Positions 23,485-33,007 are shown, counted from the stretch's first letter. The stretch: 36,307 nucleotides of DNA from JALHRI01 sp044351685 (GCA_044351685.1 JBILFK010000001.1:1-36307); one strand, 5' to 3'. Made by a program: numbers and translations. The notes: generated by a model not told the origin, from the sequence alone.

Positions 23485-25845
23485 ATGGCTGATGGTGACG
23501 CCCAGCAGCCGAGCGCTACGGATACCAGTGGTATCAGCCGCCAGCTCCGTGAAGCCAGAGAAACCATGGATAACGCCGGTGGTATCTTTGGTACCATCAT
23601 GGGCTTCATTCCCTGGATTCTGATTGCCCTTGTAGCTTTACCTTTTATCAGCATGATCCCCGGCATCCGCGAATCTGGCTTTGGCCAATGGGTACGCGGC
23701 ATGGTCGATCAGGGCATGATGATGGCAGAGAACATGACCAATGGTGGCCTGTTTAGCGGCACTACCCAACGCGTACTTGATGCTGCAACTCCCGAAAACC
23801 GCGCCAACATTCTTGAGCAGGGCGGGCTTCCCGAAGCCGCCGCTGCCTATATTGCAGATAACGCCAACTACACCGCCATTAAAGCTGCGGTGGGTGGCAA
23901 TATCCGCACCCTTAGCACTGCGGCCGGTATGGCGCAGTTAATTGAGCGCGCCCCCACCCATGCACGCGGCCTGATCGATGCCTTTGCCCGCGGTCGGGCT
24001 ACCGCTACCACCACCACCGCACTGCCCCCCGCGATCACCGGCCTGCTGCAAGATCAAACCGCATTTGCCCGCCTGATGGGCAATGCCAAATCACGCGGCG
24101 TTATTTTACACGCCGTAGAAGTACTTGGCCCCCGCCGCGAAGGCAGCACCACCGAACCGATGATGACCAGCGCCCAGCTTGAAGGCCTGCTGAGTGGCGC
24201 CACGCCTGCATTAAGTGTCGAAGATTTCCGCAGCCTTGCTGTACGCGCACTGCGTGGTGAAAATATTTCAGCCGATGTAGCACGCCTTGCTGGCGTAATT
24301 GCCGCCACCGCCCCTGTTGCCGATGTCGCTGCACAAATTGTACCTGAAACAGCTTCTGCCGAAGTACGCGGCAATGTAGAGCGCATGATCACCGATTTAC
24401 GCGCACATTTCACCACCGAACAAGTTACCACCATTACCGCATCGCTCACCGGCACCGGTGCCATCAACCCAATAGCTATCATTCAATCGATGTATGCAGC
24501 GAATGCTGAAGGCGCGAACGCCTTCTTAAGCAATGCCGATAACCTCGCTGCTATTAACGCCCTGATTTCTGCGCGTACACCAGCAACTACCACAGAACCC
24601 ACTGCACCGCAGCCTTTGGCAACGGCTCTTCTGGGCAATGCAACTGGCCGCACAGCGATTGCTGGCCTAGTGCGTGATTTGGCGGCGATTGACCCGCAGG
24701 CGCCTGCCCAACTGATGACCATTCTGGCGATGCCTGCAAATAATCCTAACGAAGTCAATGCTCGTAACACACAACTGTTGCGCTTACTCAATGCTGGCGG
24801 TGACGCAACCAAAGCGCAAGGATACATCGCAGCTTTCACTAGCTTCTCGCAAGGCATCAGCGGCATTGACGCCCCTGCCGGCTCTGAACTCGATACTCTT
24901 AAAACAACATTAAGCACCACTATGGTTGGCTTAACACCACCACGCCTACGCGCCGTTGCTGACGCAGCTGAAAATGCGCCAGCATTGTTGGGTGCTGTAG
25001 ACCGTATCCGTGCCAATAGCACAAGGCTTGAGTTTGGTCTGGTGGAAGCGCTAATGAATGATGAAGACCGTCGTGGTTTGCTGGGTCGCAACGCGCAAAC
25101 AGGTGCAGAAAATTCGGTGCAGCCATTAGGCGATGTGTTGCGCAGCGAAGCAAGAAATACTAGCTTAGATGCGAATACTCGCGCTGCACTCAACATGCTT
25201 ACTCAGCGGTTCCGCGTGAATAATGTCGAAGGCTATCATAACTTAGCTGCGGTCGTGAATTTGGTGGAAAGATTAGACACCATCACCGGCCAAGAAGCAG
25301 GGCAAAACGAACAGCAAGCCGACCAACAAAATGCTCGCATGTTAAGCTTTGTTGTTGGCATGATGAATGGCGAAAAAATTCACTGTGTTAACCCAGGCGC
25401 TTCTAACAGCGAGCTGCGCTTCAGACTCGATTCATGGGAATATACGCCGGGCGGAGCAACCAACCAAACGGTTTCTGCAACTGAGATTGCTACATTCTTC
25501 CGCAACGATTCACAGCGCGCTGCAATTTACAGCCTGATTAATACCATGCAACCTGCGGCAGGTGAGGCTGGGGCCTTCCTTCGCTTCCTGAAAGAAGGCG
25601 GCCCAGGCAACAACAACTGGTGGCGCGATAGCAACCGTGATGGAACGGTGTCGAGGGATACGTGGCTTAATGCCAACGAAGGCTTCGTACAGGTGCTTAT
25701 GGATGCAAATGCAATAGGATATGTTTTGCGCAGCCGTTCTGATGCGCATAACGGTCACACAGATTATGTAGGCGCCGTGAGTGCCGCACTCATTGGCAAC
25801 AGGGACATTCTGGACCGCATGAGTGCGATGGCTCCCGCTCGCTAA
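23485..25845 (+). CDS. large membrane-anchored alpha-helical protein with Ca-loop-like motif
   Basis: A 786-residue protein I do not recognise. A strong ribosome-binding site (CGGAGG) precedes the ATG. After a polar 33-residue N-terminus there is one hydrophobic helix (about 34-61, GTIMGFIPWILIALVALPFI). Residues 70-620 are Ala/Leu/Asn/Thr-rich helices with recurring LLGNATGRTAIAGLV-like and TPEN/NADN-like units, suggesting a helical repeat. The C-terminal 130 residues contain D715-S-N717-R-D719-G720-T-V-S, an EF-hand/dockerin-type calcium loop (position 12 is Thr, so binding may be weak). A large domain exposed on one side of the membrane is likely; direction unknown. Composition resembles the 1368-residue protein at 28476-32582. 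It carries the shared upstream box. Confidence 0.6.
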   Translation: MADGDAQQPSATDTSGISRQLREARETMDNAGGIFGTIMGFIPWILIALVALPFISMIPGIRESGFGQWVRGMVDQGMMMAENMTNGGLFSGTTQRVLDAATPENRANILEQGGLPEAAAAYIADNANYTAIKAAVGGNIRTLSTAAGMAQLIERAPTHARGLIDAFARGRATATTTTALPPAITGLLQDQTAFARLMGNAKSRGVILHAVEVLGPRREGSTTEPMMTSAQLEGLLSGATPALSVEDFRSLAVRALRGENISADVARLAGVIAATAPVADVAAQIVPETASAEVRGNVERMITDLRAHFTTEQVTTITASLTGTGAINPIAIIQSMYAANAEGANAFLSNADNLAAINALISARTPATTTEPTAPQPLATALLGNATGRTAIAGLVRDLAAIDPQAPAQLMTILAMPANNPNEVNARNTQLLRLLNAGGDATKAQGYIAAFTSFSQGISGIDAPAGSELDTLKTTLSTTMVGLTPPRLRAVADAAENAPALLGAVDRIRANSTRLEFGLVEALMNDEDRRGLLGRNAQTGAENSVQPLGDVLRSEARNTSLDANTRAALNMLTQRFRVNNVEGYHNLAAVVNLVERLDTITGQEAGQNEQQADQQNARMLSFVVGMMNGEKIHCVNPGASNSELRFRLDSWEYTPGGATNQTVSATEIATFFRNDSQRAAIYSLINTMQPAAGEAGAFLRFLKEGGPGNNNWWRDSNRDGTVSRDTWLNANEGFVQVLMDANAIGYVLRSRSDAHNGHTDYVGAVSAALIGNRDILDRMSAMAPAR

Positions 25846-26074
25846 ACATTCCCCCTTTTCATTTTCGCGCAGCGTGCTATACTTTGTCTGTTCCTAATGT
25901 ATAGGCGGTGCGGCAAGGTAAGCAGCATCAAAGTTCACATGTAGGCTGCGTGTGTTACGTAAACACCCGCGCACACGGCTTTTGCAGCACACGAAGTGAA
26001 GCAAAATCCACGCACGTAGCATCGGTTGAACATGACGTTCGATTTTTATTTAAGGTTCGATGATTCGTTGAAGC
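25846..26074. other. intergenic region between gene 23485 and the flagellin gene
   Basis: No gene or clear rho-independent terminator was found. It holds an inverted CTATA...TATAG pair (about 25878-25904) and a GTGTTACGTAAACAC-type hairpin near 25952-25967. It is probably the long upstream control region of the flagellin gene. Confidence 0.4.
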
Positions 26075-26097
26075 TTGCCACCATGTGGCGGGGGCGT

Positions 26098-26112
26098 TGG
26101 CATTTGTTTGGC
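26098..26112 (+). promoter_or_regulatory. possible sigma-54 promoter for the flagellin gene
   Basis: TGGCAT, five bases, TGGC: the essential GG and GC pairs (26099-26100 and 26111-26112) are 10 bp apart, as sigma-54 requires, although the -12 box is TGGC rather than TTGC. A start near 26124 would leave a 20-nt leader containing GGGAG. Flagellin genes of other alphaproteobacteria are often sigma-54 dependent. Confidence 0.35.
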
Positions 26113-26143
26113 CCGTTGCGGCATGAGCGTACGGGAGCACATC

Positions 26144-28453
26144 ATGACGATCTCATCCTTCAACCAATCGAGCAATTATAACGCAGCACTTTTTCCACTT
26201 TCGCGCGGTGCAGGCGCGATTGCAGATTCCACATACCGGCTAGCCTCGGGCAGCCGCTTCGCACGCGCAGGCGATGATGTGGCGGCGCTTTCCATTTCCA
26301 CGCGCCAGCAAAGCCAGCTTAGTTCGCTGCGGCAATCACTCGTCAATTCAGCGCAGGCGAATTCACTGCTGCAGGTGGCCTATGGCGGGCTATCGCAGGT
26401 TTCCGATTTGCTGACCAACCTGAAGGCGGTGGCCACACAGGCCAATTCCGGCACGCTCACTAATACCGAGCGCACCTTCCTGAACCAGCAATTCACCAGT
26501 TATCTGGATGAAATTGATCGTATCGCCAGCACCACCAGCTTTGGTGATGTAAAATTGCTCGATGGTTCCATCAGCAACGATAACAGCCTCACCACTGGCA
26601 ATGTCAGCGCCACCAACGCTACGGGTCAGCTGATATTCAACGCCAATATCGGTGCCGGGCAAACCGTGGTGTTAAACGGCGTAACATTCACCGAGGGCGT
26701 GAATTTTGCCGCAGGCATCACCACCAATGATTCGGTGCAGAATTTAGCCAATGCACTCAATACCAGCACCAACACGCTGCTTAGCGGCGCATCGTATCTG
26801 GCGGTCGGCGCATCGCTGAATATCACGGCCAAAGCCGGCGGCGAATTGGGGCGGCTTTACCGTATTTCTACCACCGGCACGGCCAACGATTCAGCCATCG
26901 GCAGCACCACCAATATTGCCACCACCGTGCTGCTGCAAGGCGGCAGCGATAACGGTATTTCGGCAGGCAGCACGCTGGCCAGCGGCACCATTGGCGATAC
27001 GATTTTAAACACCCAATCGCAGACAGCGGCCTTCAGCAATCTGGTGTTTTCCGGCAATGCTGCGGGTGGCCAAACCCTTACCATCGATAACGGCAATGGC
27101 GGCAACATCACCTTTAACTTTGTGGTGGGTGCGCCAGTAACCAATACGCAAATTCAGGTGGGCGCCACCACGCAGGATACCATTCGCAATATCGTTGGCA
27201 CGCTGAGCAATTACAGCGGCACCGACGATTATGTGATTCGCCAGCTGCAATACGATGTAAACGGCACCACCCTCACCATTCGTGGCCGCCTGCCCGGCAC
27301 CGTGAATGATCTGGTTTCCGTTGCCGCAAACGTTGGCGAAACCATTGCTAACGCGGTATTTTCCAACGGTGCGCTTAATAACGGTACTGCTACCGGCGTC
27401 AGTACCGTGGGTATCAGCAACCCCGATTTTGTCGGTAGAATTTCGGGCTTCAGCGGCACGTTTTTGGGTGCCGATAACATCACTCTTAGCCTCACGGTGG
27501 GCGGCAGCACCTATAGCGGCACCATTGCCGATACCACGCCTGCAGCCAACACCACAGTGCGCTTGAACTCAACGAATGGCGGCTATTTTGACATTGAACT
27601 GCGCGCAGCCAGCGGGCTTACCGTGAATAACGCCAGCGATGCCACCGCCTTTGCCGCGCGCATTGATAACGCATTTTCGACATTGAATTTTACGCAGGAA
27701 CGTGCGGTCACCAGCCTTACAGGTGCGGGTGCATTGGCGGGCGGCAGCGCGTTTTTTCGCGGCGAAGATTTTTCGGCGCGGCGCATTGATAGCATCGATG
27801 TCACCGAAAGTGCTGCTGGCGATGCGCGCATTGTGATTAGCGTGAACGGCGAAACCTTCCGCAGTCAAAGCGGCATTGGCAATGCCGTGGGTGCGCGCCA
27901 GCGATTAACACTGGTAAGCGATAGCGATGCTAACCGCAGCCTCACGATCGTGAATGGCAGCGTGGGTAGCAGCCTTACCAACAGCACAGAGGCCAGCGAT
28001 TTCGAGGCCGATTTGCGCGCCAGTTTTGGTACCGATTACGCAGGCAATGGCACACTGACTTTTGCAGTGAGTGAGGGCAGTGATATTGGCGTGCGCATTC
28101 GCGGTGCGGGAACCGAGCGGCTGTTTAACAGCAGCATCCCCAGTGTGGAAACGCAGGTGAATGCTGGTAACGCAATTAGCGCCATTGACGACGCCGCCGA
28201 TGTGTTAGGCGAGGTGCTTGCAGAGGTAAGCAGCAGCCAGGCACGCCTGCAATTTAACGATGCGAATTTATCGAGCAGCATTAGCAATATCGATGCGGCG
28301 CGCAGCGTGCTGGCCGATACCGATATCGCCACCGAATCGACACGCTATGCGAGTTTGCTGGTGCAGCAACAGGCTGGCATTGCGGTGCTGGCACAAGCGC
28401 AATCGCTGAGCAGCAGCCTGCTGGAATTGGTGCGGGTGAAGCTGCTTAGCTAG
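26144..28453 (+). CDS. large flagellin
   Basis: The start at 26144 is fixed by GGGAG at 26133-26137; 23 in-frame upstream codons are not used. The product has 769 residues. The N-terminal domain (about 1-140) shows flagellin D0/D1 features: YRLASGSRFARAGDDVAALSIS, SLLQVAYGGLSQVSDLLTNLKAVATQANSG, TLTNTERTFLNQQFTSYLDEI. The C-terminal helix (about 680-769) has SISNIDAARSVLADTDIATE and SLLVQQQAGIAVLAQAQ. The centre (about 150-670) is a long Gly/Thr/Asn-rich variable region forming the filament surface, which makes it much longer than common 270-500-residue flagellins. No other flagellar gene lies in the window. Convergent with the 1368-residue gene. Confidence 0.9.
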   Translation: MTISSFNQSSNYNAALFPLSRGAGAIADSTYRLASGSRFARAGDDVAALSISTRQQSQLSSLRQSLVNSAQANSLLQVAYGGLSQVSDLLTNLKAVATQANSGTLTNTERTFLNQQFTSYLDEIDRIASTTSFGDVKLLDGSISNDNSLTTGNVSATNATGQLIFNANIGAGQTVVLNGVTFTEGVNFAAGITTNDSVQNLANALNTSTNTLLSGASYLAVGASLNITAKAGGELGRLYRISTTGTANDSAIGSTTNIATTVLLQGGSDNGISAGSTLASGTIGDTILNTQSQTAAFSNLVFSGNAAGGQTLTIDNGNGGNITFNFVVGAPVTNTQIQVGATTQDTIRNIVGTLSNYSGTDDYVIRQLQYDVNGTTLTIRGRLPGTVNDLVSVAANVGETIANAVFSNGALNNGTATGVSTVGISNPDFVGRISGFSGTFLGADNITLSLTVGGSTYSGTIADTTPAANTTVRLNSTNGGYFDIELRAASGLTVNNASDATAFAARIDNAFSTLNFTQERAVTSLTGAGALAGGSAFFRGEDFSARRIDSIDVTESAAGDARIVISVNGETFRSQSGIGNAVGARQRLTLVSDSDANRSLTIVNGSVGSSLTNSTEASDFEADLRASFGTDYAGNGTLTFAVSEGSDIGVRIRGAGTERLFNSSIPSVETQVNAGNAISAIDDAADVLGEVLAEVSSSQARLQFNDANLSSSISNIDAARSVLADTDIATESTRYASLLVQQQAGIAVLAQAQSLSSSLLELVRVKLLS

Positions 28454-28475
28454 GCGGCAATACCGCGCACACCAT

Positions 28476-31400
28476 TTAGAATTTGCCGGGGATAATCACC
28501 GGTGGCCCACCAGGAATAAGCGATGGAGGTGTGGGCGTGCCCGGAATGAAGCCGATGCCCAACAACAACCATTGACCCACCGCAACCGCACTAATGCCGC
28601 CATGCGATAGCAACCCCTGAATCTGACCCTGCAGGCCTGCAATCGCCGCTGCAGATTCTTCGGGGCTTTGTGCGTTGGTAACCGATAATAACGATTGCGC
28701 CATCGCATTACGCCCCGGTCCTGTAGGAATGCTGCTCAAAAGACCTCGTACATCTGCGGCTGTAAGCTCCATATCGTCGGCAAGCAGGCTGTTGAACGAT
28801 GCCCCTTGAGGGTTGCCTGAAAGCAAGCTTGCTAACGCATTTGTGGTGATACGGCCTTGCGAAGTTCCGGCAATATTGAGGAGTGCCCCGGTATCCCCGC
28901 TTAATAATGCCTGCGCTAAACGCGCCTGATCGTCGCCACCTGCGGCAAACCGGCTAAGCACGGCACGCACACCTTCCTGCATGCCTTCGTTACCGAGTTC
29001 ACCAGAAAGCACTTTTTGCAAGTTATCGAGGTAGGTGCTCGGTGAGTCACTGGCAATACGCTGCGCTAACAACGCTTCGTAGTTAGGTGCCGAGATATTT
29101 CTATCGTTCGAGCCTGCGCTGATGACGATGCGGCGCTGCGCTGCTACGCTTTCTGCCAGCGCGTCAATCACGGCGGGGTTGCTGAAATCAGGGGTTCCCG
29201 AGAGTAATCCGGAATTGCGACGCACGGTTGCCAGCGCAGCGTTATATTCGCCATTCCCTGTATCACCATCCATGGTAACAATTCTGCGGCCACCCGCAGC
29301 ACCGCCATTGCCTGCATTCACTGCACCCATATTCATTTGCAGCAGCAGCACCGCATCGGGCGCCTGATTTGCGGCACGCGCTAAATCACTGCGCTCATCG
29401 GGGCGGTTCAGGTTATGCACCACAAATTCAGTGAGCGGCATGGCAGCACCGCCACGTGGTGTTACGTTCACATCATCCAGCGCAGCAACTAATGCAGGTG
29501 CATGTTCCGTTGCTGCCAACCTGCGCAACAGCGCTGCAGCGGCCGCCGGATCTGAGGGCACGTTACCAATCACGTTTTGCAGTGCTGGCAATGTATGCAA
29601 GCGTTGCAGCACTACCAGTGCAAGCGATGGGTCAGGTTGCCCTTTGTTGGTTTTGTTATTGGCAATAGTTTCTAAAATATCCTTCGGGTGATTGCCCGCC
29701 TTGGTAAATAGTGCATTGCTATCGGCAATTTGGTCGCCTGCCGCCACGGTGGGGCGCCCAGCTACTACCCCAGGGGCGGTGCCATTAATAACGCCTGCCA
29801 CCTGTTCGCGTGATTGTGGTTGAACCGTGGTTCTCTCCACTCCATTTTGGGACTCGTAGATTCCGCTGCGCGCCTGCGCCCAGGCAACATCGGTATAGTT
29901 GCGACGGGTAATGGCTTCCTGATTTTCAGCGGCAGCGATTACAGCATCGGGCGTGGTGTAGCCACTGCCGGAGGTACGTGCCATTGTGGTTGCCCAAGCG
30001 GTATATTCTGGACGCGCCGAGTAGCGTTCATCGGCATTGGGCGTGGTGTCGGTTTGCACGTTTGGCCCAAGGAAGGTGGTGAGTGCCGCCATTGGCCGTG
30101 CATCGGGCGATTCAGCCGCATTGCCGTAAACGCGGCGGGCATAATCCATCAGGTGGGTATAGGCAGGCTCTTCGCGCGTGGTTAAAATCTCGCGCATGCG
30201 TGCTACATAGGCTTCCTGCTGGTTATCGTAGGCGTTGCGCGTTGCACCGGGGCGCACAGTGCCAAATGTTAGGAATTCTACGAACCCATCGCCTATCGAA
30301 TCGAGCAAGCCGGGGCGATCCACGGTAAATCTATCTTCTGGCACACGGAAATCACGTGCTAGTTGACGCATGGCAGCTACAGCCTGATCGCGTGATTCAA
30401 ACCCTGCGAACAAACGTGCCTGCCGGTCGCCTTCGGCGTTATCGCGCCCAGCAGTGGATAAGTGGCCCATACGCATCAGCGTTTCGGCACCGCCGGGGGT
30501 GTTGGTCATCAGCAGCAATGTTTCATGGAGCAGTGCATCATTGCCCTGGGCACCGATTGCACGCACCAGATTGCGGCCACTATCGGGATCATTCGAGCGC
30601 TGCTCGGATTCCATATTCGGGCCAACACGGGTGATGCCGGATGCTGCACGTATCTCTGCATCTCTGGCGCCACGTAAAATGCTGCCAGCCATGCGCGCAT
30701 CGGAATCGGCGCGCAGCAAACGTTCGGCCATCGCAGCGCGCTGTTGTTCGCGGCTCATCTCTTCAAAACCGGGAATTTGTGTTGCCCATTCGGCACGCGC
30801 CGCACGGTTCACGGCACTGCGTATGGCGCGGCGTGCATCTTGGGTATCATCGGCATTATTCATATCACGGATGAAGCGTGGATCGTTGCTAATGCGCGCC
30901 ATCCACGGATTGCTCGTGTTATAACTGATGCGACCACCGCGATCGCTCAGACCTGCTTGCTGAATCACCTCATCGATATCGACACCGTAATTATCGCCGT
31001 TCACGCGCAGGCCTTCCTGCACCATTTCGCTGCGCGAACGCTCGCCAATCATCACTTCGTAGGGGTTATGGAAATAGCCCAGCAATTGCTGCTGAGGCGT
31101 GGTCGCTGGGCGCCGTTCACGGGTTAAATTTTCGGTGCCAATAGCACGCGCGCGGCGCACAAATTCGTTAGGGTCGCGGCCGATATATTCGGGCGTGTTC
31201 GGCTCGAGACCTAAACGGCGGAATTCTGCTTCCATGGTTCGGCGCGTTGGGTCACCTTCGGGAAGGCGCGCGATATGCGCCTTGGCCTGTTCCACAATTT
31301 CGTTCCAGCCCGGTAGGCCATCGCGGTTGCCGTTATCCCACACAATGGGGTTGGCAAGGTTTTGGATCATCAGGTTGAAGGTGGTGTATGCCGTGCGACG

Positions 31401-32582
31401 CTGCGGGTCGGTAAGTGCGGGGGCACCTGCAACAGCAGCAGGGGCACCTGCAACAGCAGCAGGCGCACCTGCGCGAAGCTGTGGGGGAAGTTCGTTGTTG
31501 CGAATACCGAGCGCGTGGAAGTTAGCGGTTAACATGTTCAGCGCATCAATGCCTTCGGCGGTGCTTGCCACATCGCTGAACACGGCCTGCGCAGTAGAAC
31601 CTTCGCGGATACCGGTGCCAAACATCGAGCGGTAATAGGGGTTTTGCACGACATCGCGATCAATGGTGCGGTAAAATTCGGCACCCAGCGCAATGGTGGT
31701 GCCATCGGCCATCCGCACTTGGCGTGGCCCCACGCTTGAAGCAAGCGCGCCGGTGCGGCCTTCGCCCCACCCATGGTTACGAACGTTATAGGCCATTTCC
31801 ATACCGTCATCGGTATTAGTATCGCCATTCACTCGGTTGCCGCGACGGCCAGTGCGCACACGGCTTTCGGTGCCATCGCTCGGGCTGTAGCCCGAGCCAC
31901 CATTTGCGGCGACGCGGTCTGGGTCTTGGGCGTGCCACAAAATATAGCTGTTCAAGCCACCACGATCGCGGGTGGCTACAATGCTACCCGGCGCCAAATA
32001 AGGGAACCGGCCATTGGTTTGCCGTGCGGTGCCCGGCGTGAAAATTGCCGTAGGCTCGATTCTATCGCGAGCGGCAGTGGGGCCATCCACCGCGGGTGCA
32101 AGCAATACTTCTGCTTGCGCAATTGTTACGCCTGGCTCGACGCATTGCTCAATCGGGCGTACTGCCGCAAGCGTGACCGGATTGGTGATTTCTGGAATAC
32201 GCACCACTTGCCCCGGGTGAATCAGCGCCTGACGGTTCATCACATTTCTACCATTGCACAGCACACCACGTTGATCATAGAGAGGGTCGCCATTATTGCC
32301 GTGCAGCTGGATCCAACGCGTCAGGCTTTCGACCGTATAGTTTTGGCCACCAGCATCCTTTAATCCAGGATTCGTGCGTAAAATCTCAACCGCCAAATCA
32401 GAAACCGTGGTGAATTCGCGGGTTGCCCCTCGCGAAGGAATGACAAAATAATCAAATGCGTTGCCGGGCTCTTCAAGCGAATGGCCGAACGCCGAATTAT
32501 CCGTGTAATATTGGTAATTTTGTGCGCCTGGAGCACGGAGTGCATCACGGCTAACTACTTTGCTTGGCTCGAAATTTGTCAC
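28476..32582 (-). CDS. 1368-residue LysM-like, multi-domain surface or effector protein
   Basis: Starts with GTG at 32582 behind AAGGAG; no signal peptide or membrane helix at the N-terminus. Residues about 81-131 (YTVESLTRWIQLHGN ... ALIHPGQVVRIPE) resemble a divergent LysM, a peptidoglycan-binding module. A Gly/Asp-rich region follows (about 205-300). Then comes a short AGAPAAV repeat (371-388) and an EF-hand-like loop (N417-x-N419-x-D421-G422...E428), then Arg-rich helices. The last 450 residues are Ala/Leu-rich helical repeats like those of the 786-residue protein at 23485. It ends with a hydrophobic stretch (AVGQWLLLGIGFIPG) and a Pro-rich tail. I cannot name a family. It lies 34 bp after a 116-residue gene, likely one operon. 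Cell-wall association is inferred from the LysM-like segment. Confidence 0.55.
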   Translation of the reverse strand: MTNFEPSKVVSRDALRAPGAQNYQYYTDNSAFGHSLEEPGNAFDYFVIPSRGATREFTTVSDLAVEILRTNPGLKDAGGQNYTVESLTRWIQLHGNNGDPLYDQRGVLCNGRNVMNRQALIHPGQVVRIPEITNPVTLAAVRPIEQCVEPGVTIAQAEVLLAPAVDGPTAARDRIEPTAIFTPGTARQTNGRFPYLAPGSIVATRDRGGLNSYILWHAQDPDRVAANGGSGYSPSDGTESRVRTGRRGNRVNGDTNTDDGMEMAYNVRNHGWGEGRTGALASSVGPRQVRMADGTTIALGAEFYRTIDRDVVQNPYYRSMFGTGIREGSTAQAVFSDVASTAEGIDALNMLTANFHALGIRNNELPPQLRAGAPAAVAGAPAAVAGAPALTDPQRRTAYTTFNLMIQNLANPIVWDNGNRDGLPGWNEIVEQAKAHIARLPEGDPTRRTMEAEFRRLGLEPNTPEYIGRDPNEFVRRARAIGTENLTRERRPATTPQQQLLGYFHNPYEVMIGERSRSEMVQEGLRVNGDNYGVDIDEVIQQAGLSDRGGRISYNTSNPWMARISNDPRFIRDMNNADDTQDARRAIRSAVNRAARAEWATQIPGFEEMSREQQRAAMAERLLRADSDARMAGSILRGARDAEIRAASGITRVGPNMESEQRSNDPDSGRNLVRAIGAQGNDALLHETLLLMTNTPGGAETLMRMGHLSTAGRDNAEGDRQARLFAGFESRDQAVAAMRQLARDFRVPEDRFTVDRPGLLDSIGDGFVEFLTFGTVRPGATRNAYDNQQEAYVARMREILTTREEPAYTHLMDYARRVYGNAAESPDARPMAALTTFLGPNVQTDTTPNADERYSARPEYTAWATTMARTSGSGYTTPDAVIAAAENQEAITRRNYTDVAWAQARSGIYESQNGVERTTVQPQSREQVAGVINGTAPGVVAGRPTVAAGDQIADSNALFTKAGNHPKDILETIANNKTNKGQPDPSLALVVLQRLHTLPALQNVIGNVPSDPAAAAALLRRLAATEHAPALVAALDDVNVTPRGGAAMPLTEFVVHNLNRPDERSDLARAANQAPDAVLLLQMNMGAVNAGNGGAAGGRRIVTMDGDTGNGEYNAALATVRRNSGLLSGTPDFSNPAVIDALAESVAAQRRIVISAGSNDRNISAPNYEALLAQRIASDSPSTYLDNLQKVLSGELGNEGMQEGVRAVLSRFAAGGDDQARLAQALLSGDTGALLNIAGTSQGRITTNALASLLSGNPQGASFNSLLADDMELTAADVRGLLSSIPTGPGRNAMAQSLLSVTNAQSPEESAAAIAGLQGQIQGLLSHGGISAVAVGQWLLLGIGFIPGTPTPPSLIPGGPPVIIPGKF
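31420..31473. repeat. 21-bp in-frame tandem repeat within the 1368-residue gene
   Basis: Two identical 21-bp units (31420-31440 and 31441-31461) and a partial third encode repeated Ala-Gly-Ala-Pro-Ala-Ala-Val. Copy number could vary by slippage without changing frame, so it would alter only linker length. Confidence 0.8.
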
Positions 32583-32616
32583 GGGGCATTCTCCTTGTTT
32601 TTGTCTTTTTATTTAG

Positions 32617-32967
32617 CTAGCGGCTACAGCCACAAATTTTAGATTTTAGTTCACGGGCGGCATCTACGTGCGCTTGGGTATCATTTTGTACGTTTTCCAA
32701 AGTAATATCGCTTCGTGGGTTGGTATTAAATGTCGATGCCCAGGCCACCACCTCGGCGCCGGTTAAACGGGTATCATCATTCAAATTGACACGCCCTCCC
32801 GAAAGCCCAAGTAATGCACTGGTAAAATCAGGGTTTTGCAAATAGCGTAGCGCAAGCGCCTGAGCTTCTGCAGCCTCAGTGGGTGTATCAGCCACGGTTC
32901 CATCGGGTGCCTCTGCGGCACGACGTATGGCGTTAATTGCGGCAATTACTTCAGCATCGGTTGTCAT
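32617..32967 (-). CDS. small EF-hand-like protein, partner of the 1368-residue protein
   Basis: A 116-residue protein, soluble and without a signal peptide. Residues 61-72 (NLNDDTRLTGAE) fit an EF-hand loop: N1, N3, D5, Leu8, Thr9 and Glu12, although position 6 is Thr rather than Gly. Before it is a helical LALRYLQNPDFTSALLGL stretch, after it AEVVAWASTF, giving helix-loop-helix. It ends with Cys-Gly-Cys-Ser-Arg; the CxC could bind metal or form a disulfide. AAGGAG lies upstream of the ATG. First gene of a two-gene unit with the 1368-residue protein; it may be its chaperone, regulator or secreted partner. Family unknown. Confidence 0.55.
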   Translation of the reverse strand: MTTDAEVIAAINAIRRAAEAPDGTVADTPTEAAEAQALALRYLQNPDFTSALLGLSGGRVNLNDDTRLTGAEVVAWASTFNTNPRSDITLENVQNDTQAHVDAARELKSKICGCSR

Positions 32968-33007
32968 GGTAAGCCTGTCTCCTTACCCTCACCGTACCGC
33001 ACAACTC

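Noticed and set aside
28454..28466. GCGG-CAATA-CCGC hairpin between flagellin and the 1368-residue gene as terminator
   Set aside because: Only four base pairs and no T-run.
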